A stretch of DNA of 64,000 nucleotides from contig NZ_JBGJZM010000002.1 of assembly GCF_042610425.1 (NCBI RefSeq), positions 186,001 through 250,000 on the forward strand, written 5' to 3'. A program made the translations under genes and the position numbers. The DNA comes from Ectobacillus sp042610425. GTDB lineage: Bacteria; Bacillota; Bacilli; Bacillales; Bacillaceae_G. Of the stretch, positions 8,935 to 17,449 are shown one piece after another (the stretch's first letter is position 1; every line of letters begins with the position of its first letter). The notes under the pieces are model-generated. The model did not search any database and had not been told where the DNA came from. It saw nothing but the letters and a program-made list of their open reading frames with translations.

Positions 8935-10179
8935 CTACAAAATGCGAATGCCTCTTTTGCGCAAAATAATATATTCACGTATCGTAATGCTAAGCTCGGT
9001 TAAGACAACCGTCACCGCTGTACCGATATAACCGAAAAATGGTACGAGCACAAGTGCAAGTCCAACATTAATAAACGTTGTGACGAGCATAACCTGCATA
9101 AATTCTCGTTCGTAGCCGAATGTAACTAAGGTCTGCACACCAAATAAATTATTGAATCCAATAATAATTGGTAGCACCGAAACAATGCGAAGCGCCAGTA
9201 CCGTATCTGTATAGTGCTGTCCGAAGAAAAGCGTGACGATTAAATCAGCAAAGACAAAGGTAATCACTGTAATCGGTACGGTTACGATCAGCAAAGCCGG
9301 AATTGACCGCCGTATAAATTGAATGGCCTTCTCTCTCGATTCATTGGCAAGTGAGCTAATATGAGGATACAAGGCACCCGCAACAGGATTCACCACACTA
9401 ACGGCTGCGTTAATAAGCTTCTCGGCACCGCCGTAGGCAAATACATTTGCTTTGTTCGATAGCAAGCCAAGCAGTACCGTGTTTCCTGCTGTAAATATAC
9501 TGACGGCTGCGTTCGAAACAAAGATGCTCCATCCTTCTACAAACTGCGCCTTAATTTCGCTCCATTTGGGTGTAAGCCAGCGAACCCCAAATTTATAACG
9601 AACCATAAGAAGTGACACAATGCCAACAGTGATATAACCGGCCGATAAAAGAATCGGAGAATATAGCACATCTTTCGGACTATGAATAAAAGCAAAAATT
9701 CCTAATGTAAAAATCGTTTTAGAAATGGCATTTAAAATCGTAATATACTTCATTTCCTCCATGCCTTGGAAGAAATAGACCGGAAAGAGAACCGTCCCAA
9801 CTGTAATTCCGAAAAATAAGAGATAGAAAAGAAAATATTCATGGTACTGCGGCACGAACGTACAAATGAGTACAAGAACGAGAAAGCTTAGTAGCATGAG
9901 CAGTAATTTCACCGTTAAGGCCGTGCTGTGAATCCGGCGCACTTGCTCCTTATCATCTCTCACAATCGAAATTTGTCTCGTTGCCAATAAATTAAAGCCA
10001 TAATCCGTCACCGTAACAAAAATAACGTTCATCGCTTGTCCGGTAAAAATTAACGCCTGATTTGTCCCTCCAAGCGTTCTCGTCAAATACGGCACCGTAA
10101 TAAGGGGCAAAATATAATTCAAGCCTTGCAAAATTGCAAGTGACATAAAATTCGATACTAATTTACGTTTTGTAGACAT
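8935..10179 (-). CDS. Polysaccharide flippase (Wzx-like, MOP superfamily)
   Basis: 414 residues with regularly spaced hydrophobic helices (about 12), starting MSTKRKLVSNFMSLAILQGL, then NYILPLITVPYLTRTLG, the usual opening of oligosaccharide-repeat-unit flippases. It should move undecaprenyl-linked oligosaccharide across the membrane. ATG follows GTGGTGAGTT. It sits between gtaB and a GT4 gene, consistent with an envelope polysaccharide unit. No polymerase (Wzy) or chain-length gene is visible nearby, so the locus is minimal or split. Confidence 0.9.
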   Translation of the reverse strand: MSTKRKLVSNFMSLAILQGLNYILPLITVPYLTRTLGGTNQALIFTGQAMNVIFVTVTDYGFNLLATRQISIVRDDKEQVRRIHSTALTVKLLLMLLSFLVLVLICTFVPQYHEYFLFYLLFFGITVGTVLFPVYFFQGMEEMKYITILNAISKTIFTLGIFAFIHSPKDVLYSPILLSAGYITVGIVSLLMVRYKFGVRWLTPKWSEIKAQFVEGWSIFVSNAAVSIFTAGNTVLLGLLSNKANVFAYGGAEKLINAAVSVVNPVAGALYPHISSLANESREKAIQFIRRSIPALLIVTVPITVITFVFADLIVTLFFGQHYTDTVLALRIVSVLPIIIGFNNLFGVQTLVTFGYEREFMQVMLVTTFINVGLALVLVPFFGYIGTAVTVVLTELSITIREYIILRKRGIRIL

Positions 10180-10239
10180 AACTCACCACTTTTTATACAA
10201 ATTCAAGAAAAAAAGCACGACGGAAACTGATCTTTGCGG

Positions 10240-10501
10240 GCATTTTGTTACCTCTAGCTTCTTTTTTCACCTTTTGCGGGCTCAATCCATGCTCTTTTGT
10301 TACCGTTCAGTTCCCTTTTCACCCGTTACGGGCTCAATCCATGCTCTTTTGTTACCGCTCAGTTCCCTTTTCACCCGTTACGGGCTCAATCCATGCTCTT
10401 TTGTTACCGTTCGGTTCCTTTTTCAACCGTTATGGACTCAATCCATACTAGATCCTAACTCATGAATTAGGCCACTGAAACATCGTACTTTTTCAGTGGC
10501 C
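10240..10501 (+). repeat. Structured repeat element B1: four 52-bp units plus perfect hairpin
   Basis: Units begin at 10240 (degenerate), 10292, 10344 and 10396, an exact 52-bp period, with core CTCTTTTGTTACCG and a CCCGTTACGGG palindrome. The array is followed by CCTAACTCATGAAT (10454-10467) and an 11-bp perfect hairpin: GGCCACTGAAA at 10470-10480 and TTTCAGTGGCC at 10491-10501. The core and 3' CTTTTTCAGTG resemble the elements at 3.1 and 58.3 kb. It lies between the gtaB stop and the flippase start, inside a probable minus-strand transcription unit. Confidence 0.85.
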
Positions 10502-10535
10502 ACCTCTTGTGCACAGTATCCTTTTTCACCACTTG

Positions 10536-11414
10536 TTATTTTGTAGCTTGCTTCACTTTTTCCGTGATAAAATCAAGAACCTGATCGCGAAGCTCCTCAT
10601 TTTGAAGGGCAAACTGGATGGTCGTTTCGACAAATCCCAGCTTTTCTCCCACATCATACCGGTCTCCTTCAAATTCATACGCAAAGACACGCTGAATGCC
10701 GTTCAAGCTTTCAATCGCATCCGTTAACTGAATTTCTCCGCCGGCACCTATTTGTTGCTTATCTAAAAACATGAATATTTCAGGTGTTAACACATATCTT
10801 CCTATAATAGCTAGGTTTGACGGTGCAGTACCAGGCGCTGGTTTTTCTACAAATTTTCGAACTTGATAACGCCGGCCTATTTGTTCAATTGGATCAATAA
10901 TGCCGTAACGATGCGTCTGATTATCCTCTACATGCATCACACCGATGACAGAGGAATACGTTTTCTCATATTCATCCATCAACTGACGAAGACAAGGAGT
11001 CTTAGCCTGTACAATATCGTCCCCAAGAAGAACAGCAAACGGCTCATCACCAATGAAATGCTTCGCACACCAAATCGCATGACCAAGCCCATTTGGCTCC
11101 TTCTGACGAATATAATGAATATTAATTTCAGAAGACTTCTGCACCTTCTCAAGCAAATCAAACTTACCCTTTGCCATCAAATTCTGTTCCAAATCGAACG
11201 CATGATCAAAATGATCCTCAATCGCCCGCTTCCCTTTACCGGTAACAATTATAATATCTTCAATCCCGGAATCAATCGCTTCCTCTACTATGTACTCAAT
11301 CGTTGGCTTATCAAGAATCGGAAGCATTTCCTTAGGCATCGCCTTCGTAGCAGGCAAAAAACGAGTACCTAACCCAGCAGCAGGAATAATCGCCTTACGA
11401 ATTTTCTTCAACAT
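10536..11414 (-). CDS. gtaB: UTP-glucose-1-phosphate uridylyltransferase
   Basis: Makes UDP-glucose from glucose-1-phosphate and UTP in the cytoplasm, for teichoic acid glucosylation, glycolipid anchors and as substrate of Ugd. From the ATG at 11414, preceded by AGGAGGGTTT, it is 292 residues, the normal size. It opens KKIRKAIIPAAGLGTRFLPA, with the nucleotide-binding GLGTRFLP loop, KEMLPI, and VEKPAPG. An upstream in-frame extension to 11477 runs into the tandem repeats and lacks a ribosome-binding site, so it was not used. The three palindromic repeats immediately upstream would lie in its leader. Confidence 0.95.
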   Translation of the reverse strand: MLKKIRKAIIPAAGLGTRFLPATKAMPKEMLPILDKPTIEYIVEEAIDSGIEDIIIVTGKGKRAIEDHFDHAFDLEQNLMAKGKFDLLEKVQKSSEINIHYIRQKEPNGLGHAIWCAKHFIGDEPFAVLLGDDIVQAKTPCLRQLMDEYEKTYSSVIGVMHVEDNQTHRYGIIDPIEQIGRRYQVRKFVEKPAPGTAPSNLAIIGRYVLTPEIFMFLDKQQIGAGGEIQLTDAIESLNGIQRVFAYEFEGDRYDVGEKLGFVETTIQFALQNEELRDQVLDFITEKVKQATK

Positions 11415-11431
11415 AAACCCTCCTAAATTGT

Positions 11432-11824
11432 AAAGTGGAATCGGCTCGCTCAGCTCCGGAGGACGGAGGTTCCTCACCCATAAAGGCGCTTTTTGCCTTT
11501 ACTGGGTGAGGGTTCTCCGGCCGGAAGGAGCTAGCCGATGGAACTAGATCACGTAAAGTGGACCCGGCTCGCTCAGCTCCGGAGGGCGGAAGTTCTCCAC
11601 CCAAAAAGGCGCTCTTTGCCTTTATGGGTGGAGGTTTTCCGACCGGAAGGAGCTAGCCGATGGAACTAGATCACGTAAAGTGGACCCGGCTCGCTCAGCT
11701 CCGGAGGGCAGAGGTTCCTCGCACAAAAAGGCGCTTCTTGCCTTATTGGTGGGAGGTTCTAAGGCCGGAAAGAGCTAGCCGATGGAACTAGATCACACAA
11801 AAAGTGAACCCAACTCGCCCAATT
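11432..11824. repeat. Three tandem ~123-bp palindromic repeats upstream of gtaB (family C)
   Basis: Units start at 11432, 11555 and 11677, with a partial fourth at 11801-11824. Each can fold into one long hairpin: an outer stem CGGCT/AGCCG, then AGCTCC/GGAGCT, then a middle stem CACCC/GGGTG and an apical AAAGGC/GCCTTT. Units 1 and 2 differ in the middle stem on both arms in a way that keeps pairing (CTCACCC/GGGTGAG versus TCCACCC/GGGTGGA). GC content is much higher than the surroundings. Confidence 0.85.
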
Positions 11825-12043
11825 TCATGTAAAATTTCTTTCCCTGAAACATCCATAGAAACCTTCTGTATGTCTTACATTTTTATACTCAATTTATAAG
11901 CCTATCCTTGAAAACACACCCATTGTATCATATTTCCCCTTAATCCGCTTTTATTCCCGGATATCCTAATTGATTGTAGGAAAAAATAGTGACAAATTGT
12001 AACATATTTCAACGTTTAGTAAAGAAATTTACATGAAAAAGGA

Positions 12044-12071
12044 TTGAATTCTCTTGCGTTTATGATACGAT
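12044..12071 (+). promoter_or_regulatory. Sigma-A-like promoter for tagO
   Basis: TTGAAT, 16-bp spacer, TACGAT, about 80 bp before the tagO start. Confidence 0.4.
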
Positions 12072-12153
12072 AGCATATGAGTTAAACATGTAAATAAAGC
12101 CTGCACATAGTTTTACGTAAATGTTTGAAACTATTTTTAAGGGTGGGGTAATA

Positions 12154-13221
12154 GTGAGCTTGCAAATGATTTATGCATGCATTGCATCTTTCATTACAGT
12201 GTTGCTTATAACCCCTATCGTAATCAAGCTTGCGTTTAAAATCGGAGCGGTTGATAAACCGAATGCTAGAAAGGTCCACGTTAAAATTACTCCTCGACTT
12301 GGCGGACTTGCCATATTTATCGGGGCAGTTGTTGGATACTTAGTTGCCGGTTTATATCATGAGCGAATGACTACGATTGTGGTAGGAGCTATCATCATTG
12401 TAATTGTAGGAATTTTGGATGACATCTATACGCTGTCTCCTAGATGGAAACTTTTTGGTCAATTATTGGCTGCTATTCTGATTGTAAAAAGTGGTTTAAC
12501 GATCGGACTATTGAACATTCCTTTTATTGGAGACTATAGTCTTGGCTATCTTTCCTACCCAATCACAGTACTTTGGATTATTGGAATCACAAATGCTGTT
12601 AATTTGATTGACGGATTAGACGGTTTATCTGCAGGAATTTCATCCATAGCTCTAGCGACAATTGCTTTTATGGCATTTAATCAAAATACAGTTCTTATTT
12701 TAACAATTGCTGTAATTCTTATAGCAAGCAATATCGGCTTTTTATTTTATAATTTCAACCCCGCTAAAATTTTCATGGGGGATACAGGTGCTTTATTTCT
12801 CGGCTATTGCATCGCTGTCTTGTCACTACTTGGATTATACAAAAGCGTTACATTGTTCAGTTTTATCGTACCAATTATTATTTTAGGTGTGCCGGTCTTT
12901 GATACAACCTTTGCAATTATTCGAAGAATTGTAAACAATAAACCGATTTCCGCTCCTGATAAATCACATTTGCATCATCGTTTATTAGCACTCGGCTTTT
13001 CACATCGTACGACGGTGCTTATCATATATGCATTCGGCATTTTCTATAGTGCAAGTGCCCTTATGTTTTCAAGATCAACATTTTGGACTTCGCTAATCAT
13101 TTTGATCGTGTTAACGATTGTAACGGAAATATTTGCAGAGGTCACTGGAATCGTAAGTGAACGGTACAAACCGATTATCCGCATGTATAGAAAAGTAAAA
13201 AAACGTCAAAATAACATTTAA
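12154..13221 (+). CDS. tagO: Undecaprenyl-phosphate GlcNAc-1-phosphate transferase
   Basis: Transfers GlcNAc-1-P from UDP-GlcNAc to undecaprenyl phosphate, the first step of wall teichoic acid or secondary wall polysaccharide. A polytopic membrane protein of the MraY/WecA family. Motifs include KVHVKITPRLGGLAIFIG, the DD-containing GILDDIYTLSPRWKL, and NLIDGLDGLSAG. The family FMGDTGA and SHLHHRLL motifs follow. The GTG at 12154 has GGTGGGG at correct distance; ATG 12121 and ATG 12166 are less well placed. About 355 residues. Monocistronic, ending at a strong terminator. Confidence 0.93.
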   Translation: MSLQMIYACIASFITVLLITPIVIKLAFKIGAVDKPNARKVHVKITPRLGGLAIFIGAVVGYLVAGLYHERMTTIVVGAIIIVIVGILDDIYTLSPRWKLFGQLLAAILIVKSGLTIGLLNIPFIGDYSLGYLSYPITVLWIIGITNAVNLIDGLDGLSAGISSIALATIAFMAFNQNTVLILTIAVILIASNIGFLFYNFNPAKIFMGDTGALFLGYCIAVLSLLGLYKSVTLFSFIVPIIILGVPVFDTTFAIIRRIVNNKPISAPDKSHLHHRLLALGFSHRTTVLIIYAFGIFYSASALMFSRSTFWTSLIILIVLTIVTEIFAEVTGIVSERYKPIIRMYRKVKKRQNNI

Positions 13222-13258
13222 AAATGGGTATCCCAAATGTGGGACACCCATTTTTTTA
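13222..13258 (+). terminator. Terminator of tagO
   Basis: ATGGGTATCCC and GGGACACCCAT form a stem followed by TTTTTTT, immediately after the tagO stop. Confidence 0.9.
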
Positions 13259-13420
13259 TGAATGACATAAGAACCGGTTTTCTGTATTTGTAATCCAACC
13301 TTTCCGGTTCACTCCTCTCATTCACGATTCCCCTAGGTTGCTTCCAGAATATGCTTTGATTAACGATAGCAAAACAGAATAACCTAAAGGTAAGATTCTG
13401 TTATGTGCAAGGTGATAAGC

Positions 13421-14188
13421 ATGATAAATAAATGGATGCATTTTAGCGTGATGATTGTCGTTTTTTTCGTTTTTTCTTCTTCAAGTGTTGTAAATGCAAT
13501 CGTACCTTCCAGGCTTCTTAGTTTTCATGATAATCCAAGTTCCTCTACTGTTTCACCTTTTCGGTCTGAACAGCCGCCAAGAAAAATTGCTTATTTAACC
13601 TTTGATGACGGCCCCAATCGGTACACATCACAAATTTTAAAAATTTTGCGTGATGAAGGTGCCCGGGCAACCTTTTTCGTGATTGGTACACGCGTGTCGT
13701 ATGATCCAGACATAACGAAGCAAATGCTACAGGAGGGACACTACGTTGGGCTCCACAGCATGACCCACGACATAAAGCGTTTGTACAATGGCACTCCTAC
13801 TACGCTCGTTCATGAAATGGAGGAAGCGCATGGCATTGTTCTTGCTGCAACTGGCTTAAGTACACAACTTGTGCGGGTACCATATGGAAGCAAACCGTAC
13901 CTTACCCAAACTTACCGGGATTCATTAGTAAATGCCCATTTTAAACTATGGGACTGGACCATTGACACGTATGATTGGAAATCTCAAAGTAGCATAAACT
14001 CTGTACTACAGCGCGTAACCAATCAATCAACCCGAGACGTGGAAGTAATTTTAATGCACGATAGCAAGCTAACCGTAGAGGCATTGCCGCAAATTATATC
14101 GACCCTACGTTCCAAAGGCTATCTCTTGCTTCCGTATCGTCCGTCCGCCCATGTAGAAGTGAATTTTTGGCATGATGTAAGACTGTAA
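13421..14188 (+). CDS. Secreted polysaccharide deacetylase (NodB/CE4)
   Basis: Metal-dependent N-deacetylase of chitin- or peptidoglycan-like polymers, probably acting outside the membrane. A hydrophobic signal or anchor segment (about residues 5-25) precedes a NodB domain with LTFDDGPN (catalytic Asp, metal Asp), HSMTHD (metal His), RVPYGS, WDWTIDTYDWK and VILMHD. ATG 13421 follows AAGGTGATAAGC; ATG 13403 is further from a weaker site. Around 255 residues. Which polymer is deacetylated cannot be told; peptidoglycan or a wall polysaccharide is likely given the neighbours. Confidence 0.88.
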   Translation: MINKWMHFSVMIVVFFVFSSSSVVNAIVPSRLLSFHDNPSSSTVSPFRSEQPPRKIAYLTFDDGPNRYTSQILKILRDEGARATFFVIGTRVSYDPDITKQMLQEGHYVGLHSMTHDIKRLYNGTPTTLVHEMEEAHGIVLAATGLSTQLVRVPYGSKPYLTQTYRDSLVNAHFKLWDWTIDTYDWKSQSSINSVLQRVTNQSTRDVEVILMHDSKLTVEALPQIISTLRSKGYLLLPYRPSAHVEVNFWHDVRL

Positions 14189-14198
14189 ACCGCCATAC

Positions 14199-14251
14199 TG
14201 ACTTATCATCGAAACCATACTGCCGTGCAGATTGGACGGCGATAAGTCACG
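14199..14251. other. Nested inverted repeat
   Basis: TGACTTATC and GATAAGTCA (9 bp, perfect) enclose a second perfect pair, GCCGT and ACGGC. There is no T run. It follows the deacetylase stop and may be a structured 3' end. Confidence 0.4.
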
Positions 14252-14457
14252 ATTGGCTGTACAACTCCCTCTTGCAAGCAAGTCTATTCAAACTACATCT
14301 TCTGCTCCCTATTCGTATTTATAAAACGCTCCCACTTCATGCTAACGATATACTTCCTATTTTTCTAAAAATATCGTGATAGTTTTCACAAACTATTCAT
14401 TTCTTCTTGTCACAAACGATACTATAATCGATATTGTACATTAAGGAGAGGATGAAA

Positions 14458-15627
14458 ATGACTTCACGATTGGCAAAACAAAAGGTTCCTGAGCTAGATA
14501 TTATCCAGAGTCTAGCATTTTTAGCCGTTGTATTACAAAGTTCTCTTATGTATACTATGACGCAGCCGAACCTACATCCAGAGCAAGCTGTTATGATTGG
14601 TATGTTTTTTAATTTTGCTAAATTCTCAGCGCCTGCCTTCATTTTTATCATTGGTTTTTCATTATTTTATAATCATGAAACACAGGTGAATTATAAACTT
14701 TATATCAAGGAAAAATTCTATACGCTCATCGTTCCTTATGTTATATGGTCGATGATTTATATGATTACATCGCAATCATCCTTTCCTTTCGTTCGGACGG
14801 TTAAGACATTGTTGACAGGGTCAGCTGCCCCCCATTTATGGTATGTGGTGATGATGTTTCAAGTCCATATTCTGTTTCCGCTTTTGTTTCTAACGTTTCA
14901 TGCAGTTCGCAAGCGCGTGCATTCAAAAGAAAGCTTGTACCGGATTATGACATTGTTTGCTCTCGGCTATTTCGGACTCATGTGGCTGTCTTCTCACTTT
15001 ATTTTTAACGGGGTCACGTTGACGAGTTCCTTGTTCCTCAAATATACAGATCGTTCGTTTCTATTTTATTCCTTCTATTTCATGCTAGGAGGCGTGGCTG
15101 CTGTCACCTTACCAACTTGGCGCAAGTTCATTATCAAGAACGTCCCGCTTAATACATTCTTGTTTCTCGTTTTATTTGTTATCGTTGGGTACGAGCTTCT
15201 ATCCTTTGACGGTATACAAGCGATTCATCTTCAGGTTTCTACTTATTTGAAGCCTTCCATGTTTATTTATATTACAGTCGAAATCTTGCTTCTGTATGCA
15301 CTTGCTATGACGATCGTCCACAGTCGTACGTTCGTATACACGGTCCTTACTTTTATCAGTCGGTTCACATACGGATCGTATTTGGCTCATGTTTTCTTTC
15401 TTGGACTAAGTGCTAAATTCCTTGCAGTATTTCAACTTACTAGCAATACATTCGCTTACAGCATTCTCTTATTTGCTGTTACGGTGGTCTTTTCCGTCAC
15501 AACGATTGTGGCATTTAGTTTTATTCCGTTCGGTCATATGATCACCGGACCTGTTGTGAAAATGATGATTAAGCTCCCCATTCCATCCCTAGCATCCTTC
15601 GCTCCAAAAACACGAAAAGCCAAGTGA
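14458..15627 (+). CDS. Membrane acyltransferase, family 3
   Basis: Polytopic O-acyltransferase of about 389 residues with about 10 hydrophobic helices. It opens with a short cytoplasmic stretch and ELDIIQSLAFLAVVLQSSLM, the start typical of IcaC/OatA-like acyltransferase_3 proteins that O-acetylate or O-succinylate surface polysaccharides. ATG 14458 was chosen because AAGGAGAGG lies at normal distance; ATG 14452 almost touches it. It follows the deacetylase, is preceded by its own intergenic region, and ends in a strong terminator. Confidence 0.8.
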   Translation: MTSRLAKQKVPELDIIQSLAFLAVVLQSSLMYTMTQPNLHPEQAVMIGMFFNFAKFSAPAFIFIIGFSLFYNHETQVNYKLYIKEKFYTLIVPYVIWSMIYMITSQSSFPFVRTVKTLLTGSAAPHLWYVVMMFQVHILFPLLFLTFHAVRKRVHSKESLYRIMTLFALGYFGLMWLSSHFIFNGVTLTSSLFLKYTDRSFLFYSFYFMLGGVAAVTLPTWRKFIIKNVPLNTFLFLVLFVIVGYELLSFDGIQAIHLQVSTYLKPSMFIYITVEILLLYALAMTIVHSRTFVYTVLTFISRFTYGSYLAHVFFLGLSAKFLAVFQLTSNTFAYSILLFAVTVVFSVTTIVAFSFIPFGHMITGPVVKMMIKLPIPSLASFAPKTRKAK

Positions 15628-15654
15628 GGACAAACGCTCACTTGGCTTTTTTAT
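15617..15654 (+). terminator. Terminator of the acyltransferase gene
   Basis: AAGCCAAGTGAG pairs perfectly with CTCACTTGGCTT, then TTTTT; the left arm overlaps the stop codon. Confidence 0.9.
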
Positions 15655-15720
15655 GTAGATATTTTATATTTTTAAAGTGGTTTTTCAAATCCCCTAATGA
15701 GTTGAAAAGGCCGGCTTTAT

Positions 15721-15876
15721 TTATTCTTCTATTACAACTGGTTCCTTGGAAGGTCGATATAATCCTTTAACCAAGTAATCATATTCTTTTCTTGTAATCT
15801 CTTTATTGTAAAGCTTTAACAATAAGTCTTTGTGCTCTTTTGAGAACGCCATCTTATTAATAACCTCTGGATACAT
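15721..15876 (-). CDS. Small hypothetical protein (51 aa)
   Basis: Starts at ATG 15876 after GGGGGCTTCTC and reads MYPEVINKMAFSKEHKDLLL, then KLYNKEITRKEYDYLVKGLY and an acidic tail. Charged, probably helical and cytosolic, with no membrane segment. A longer reading to 15966 lacks a ribosome-binding site. Not recognised. It lies between convergent and divergent neighbours and is likely monocistronic. Confidence 0.6.
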   Translation of the reverse strand: MYPEVINKMAFSKEHKDLLLKLYNKEITRKEYDYLVKGLYRPSKEPVVIEE

Positions 15877-16105
15877 GAGAAGCCCCCTTTTCGAATACAA
15901 ACATTCCAAGAACCCTTGTTCGTATATCATTATAGAACAGCTTTCGACAGAAATCAATTTTGGCATTATAAAAATAGAGTTATTTTTAATTATTCTAACA
16001 TTTATTTACAATTAAATCCATATACTTCCGTGTGTTTTTTGTACATTTTTTGTATATTTTTCTATTTATTAAGAAGAATAAGGAAAAAAGAAGGAGAATT
16101 TGTTG

Positions 16106-17449
16106 ATGAATTCAGTTCAGTTATCGCGCGCTTTTTTTGGTACTTCTCTCGCCTTTCACATTATTTTTGCTACGTTAGGAATTGGTCTGTCTCTCATGAT
16201 TTTACTATTTGAATGGATGCATCACGTAAAAAAGGATAGCGATTATGCAGTTATGGCAAAGCGATGGACGAAGGTATTTGCTATTTTACTTGGTGTTGCT
16301 ATTCCATCGGGTACAATTGTGGGTGTGCAAATTTCGTTACTTTGGCCTGGGTTTGCCAAAGTGTTAGGTCAGGTCATTGCTGTCCCCTTTCAAATTGAGA
16401 TTTTCGCCTTTTTCCTTGAGGCACTGTTTATGTCGATTTACGTATATGCAGCAGACAAGCTTTCTTCTTCCTTGCGCATTTTGTCCCTTACAATCGTTAT
16501 GTTAGGCGCAACGATTTCCGGTGTTCTGATTACCTCCGCGAATACGTGGATGAATACACCGGCTGGTTTTTCCATGAAACCGGACGGGACGATTTATGAT
16601 GTCAATCCGTGGGAAGCCTTTTTCAATCCTAGCTTTTTCACCGGGTCCTTGCATGTGGTCATTACGGCATTTGCAACAGGGGCAGGTGTGGTTGCATCGA
16701 TTGCTGCTTACAAGCTATTGAAACGTAGAGATCATCGTGAGACAGCCTATCATAAAAAGGGGCTACATATCAGCCTTCTTGTTGCCTTTCTATGCGGGGT
16801 TCTCATGTGGGTATCCGGTCATGCATCAGCGATGAATTTACATGAACATTCCCCTGAAAAACTAGCAGCAGCCGAAGGATTATTTGACACACAATCTCAT
16901 GCACCACTTGCGATTGGTGGGTTCGTCGACCCTGCTACGCACCGCGTTAAGTACGGCGTCGAAGTACCATGGGCACTTAGTATACTAGCTGGTTTTTCTC
17001 CAGACACCGTTGTAAAAGGATTAAATGAATTTCCGCAAGATACGTGGCCTCCCTTTTACACGCATGTTTTCTTTAATCTCATGGTCGGAGCAGCTACTCT
17101 TACAACAGTGATTGCAGGTATTGGGCTTCTTCTTTGGTATCTTCCCTCGCAGCGGCGGGCTTTACCAAAATGGCTAACTTGGCTGATTGTAGCTATCGGT
17201 CCTATCAGTATGCTTGGCATCGAATTCGGCTGGATTTTCAGTTGTAGCGGCCGTCAGCCGTGGGTGATCTACGGCTTTCAAAGAACATCAGAAGCAGCGA
17301 CGCGCGCAGATTTTGTAGGCCCGCTGTTCATGCTCTTTATCGTGTTGTATTTCTTTTTTGCAGTACTTACGGTCATTGTACTACGCACCTTTTTCAGACA
17401 CCATCCGTTGCAAGCAGAGCTTGAATCCTATGGAGGAACCCCATCATGA
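16106..17449 (+). CDS. ythA: Cytochrome bd quinol oxidase subunit I (short Q-loop, YthA-type)
   Basis: Haem-bearing subunit of a bd-type menaquinol oxidase in the cytoplasmic membrane, reducing O2 to water. Begins MNSVQLSRAFFGTSLAFHIIF, with the haem-ligand His in FHIIF, a second His in TGSLHVVITAF, and GRQPWVIYG. About 447 residues, closer to YthA/CIO-like short-loop oxidases than to the longer canonical CydA. ATG 16106 has AAGGAG nine nt upstream; two upstream TTG codons are less likely. The stop overlaps the subunit II start (ATGA), indicating translational coupling. No ythC-like third gene follows. Confidence 0.92.
   Translation: MNSVQLSRAFFGTSLAFHIIFATLGIGLSLMILLFEWMHHVKKDSDYAVMAKRWTKVFAILLGVAIPSGTIVGVQISLLWPGFAKVLGQVIAVPFQIEIFAFFLEALFMSIYVYAADKLSSSLRILSLTIVMLGATISGVLITSANTWMNTPAGFSMKPDGTIYDVNPWEAFFNPSFFTGSLHVVITAFATGAGVVASIAAYKLLKRRDHRETAYHKKGLHISLLVAFLCGVLMWVSGHASAMNLHEHSPEKLAAAEGLFDTQSHAPLAIGGFVDPATHRVKYGVEVPWALSILAGFSPDTVVKGLNEFPQDTWPPFYTHVFFNLMVGAATLTTVIAGIGLLLWYLPSQRRALPKWLTWLIVAIGPISMLGIEFGWIFSCSGRQPWVIYGFQRTSEAATRADFVGPLFMLFIVLYFFFAVLTVIVLRTFFRHHPLQAELESYGGTPS

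Noticed and set aside
10863..11372. 169-residue open frame on the plus strand
   Set aside because: Antisense shadow inside gtaB with no ribosome-binding site or recognisable protein.
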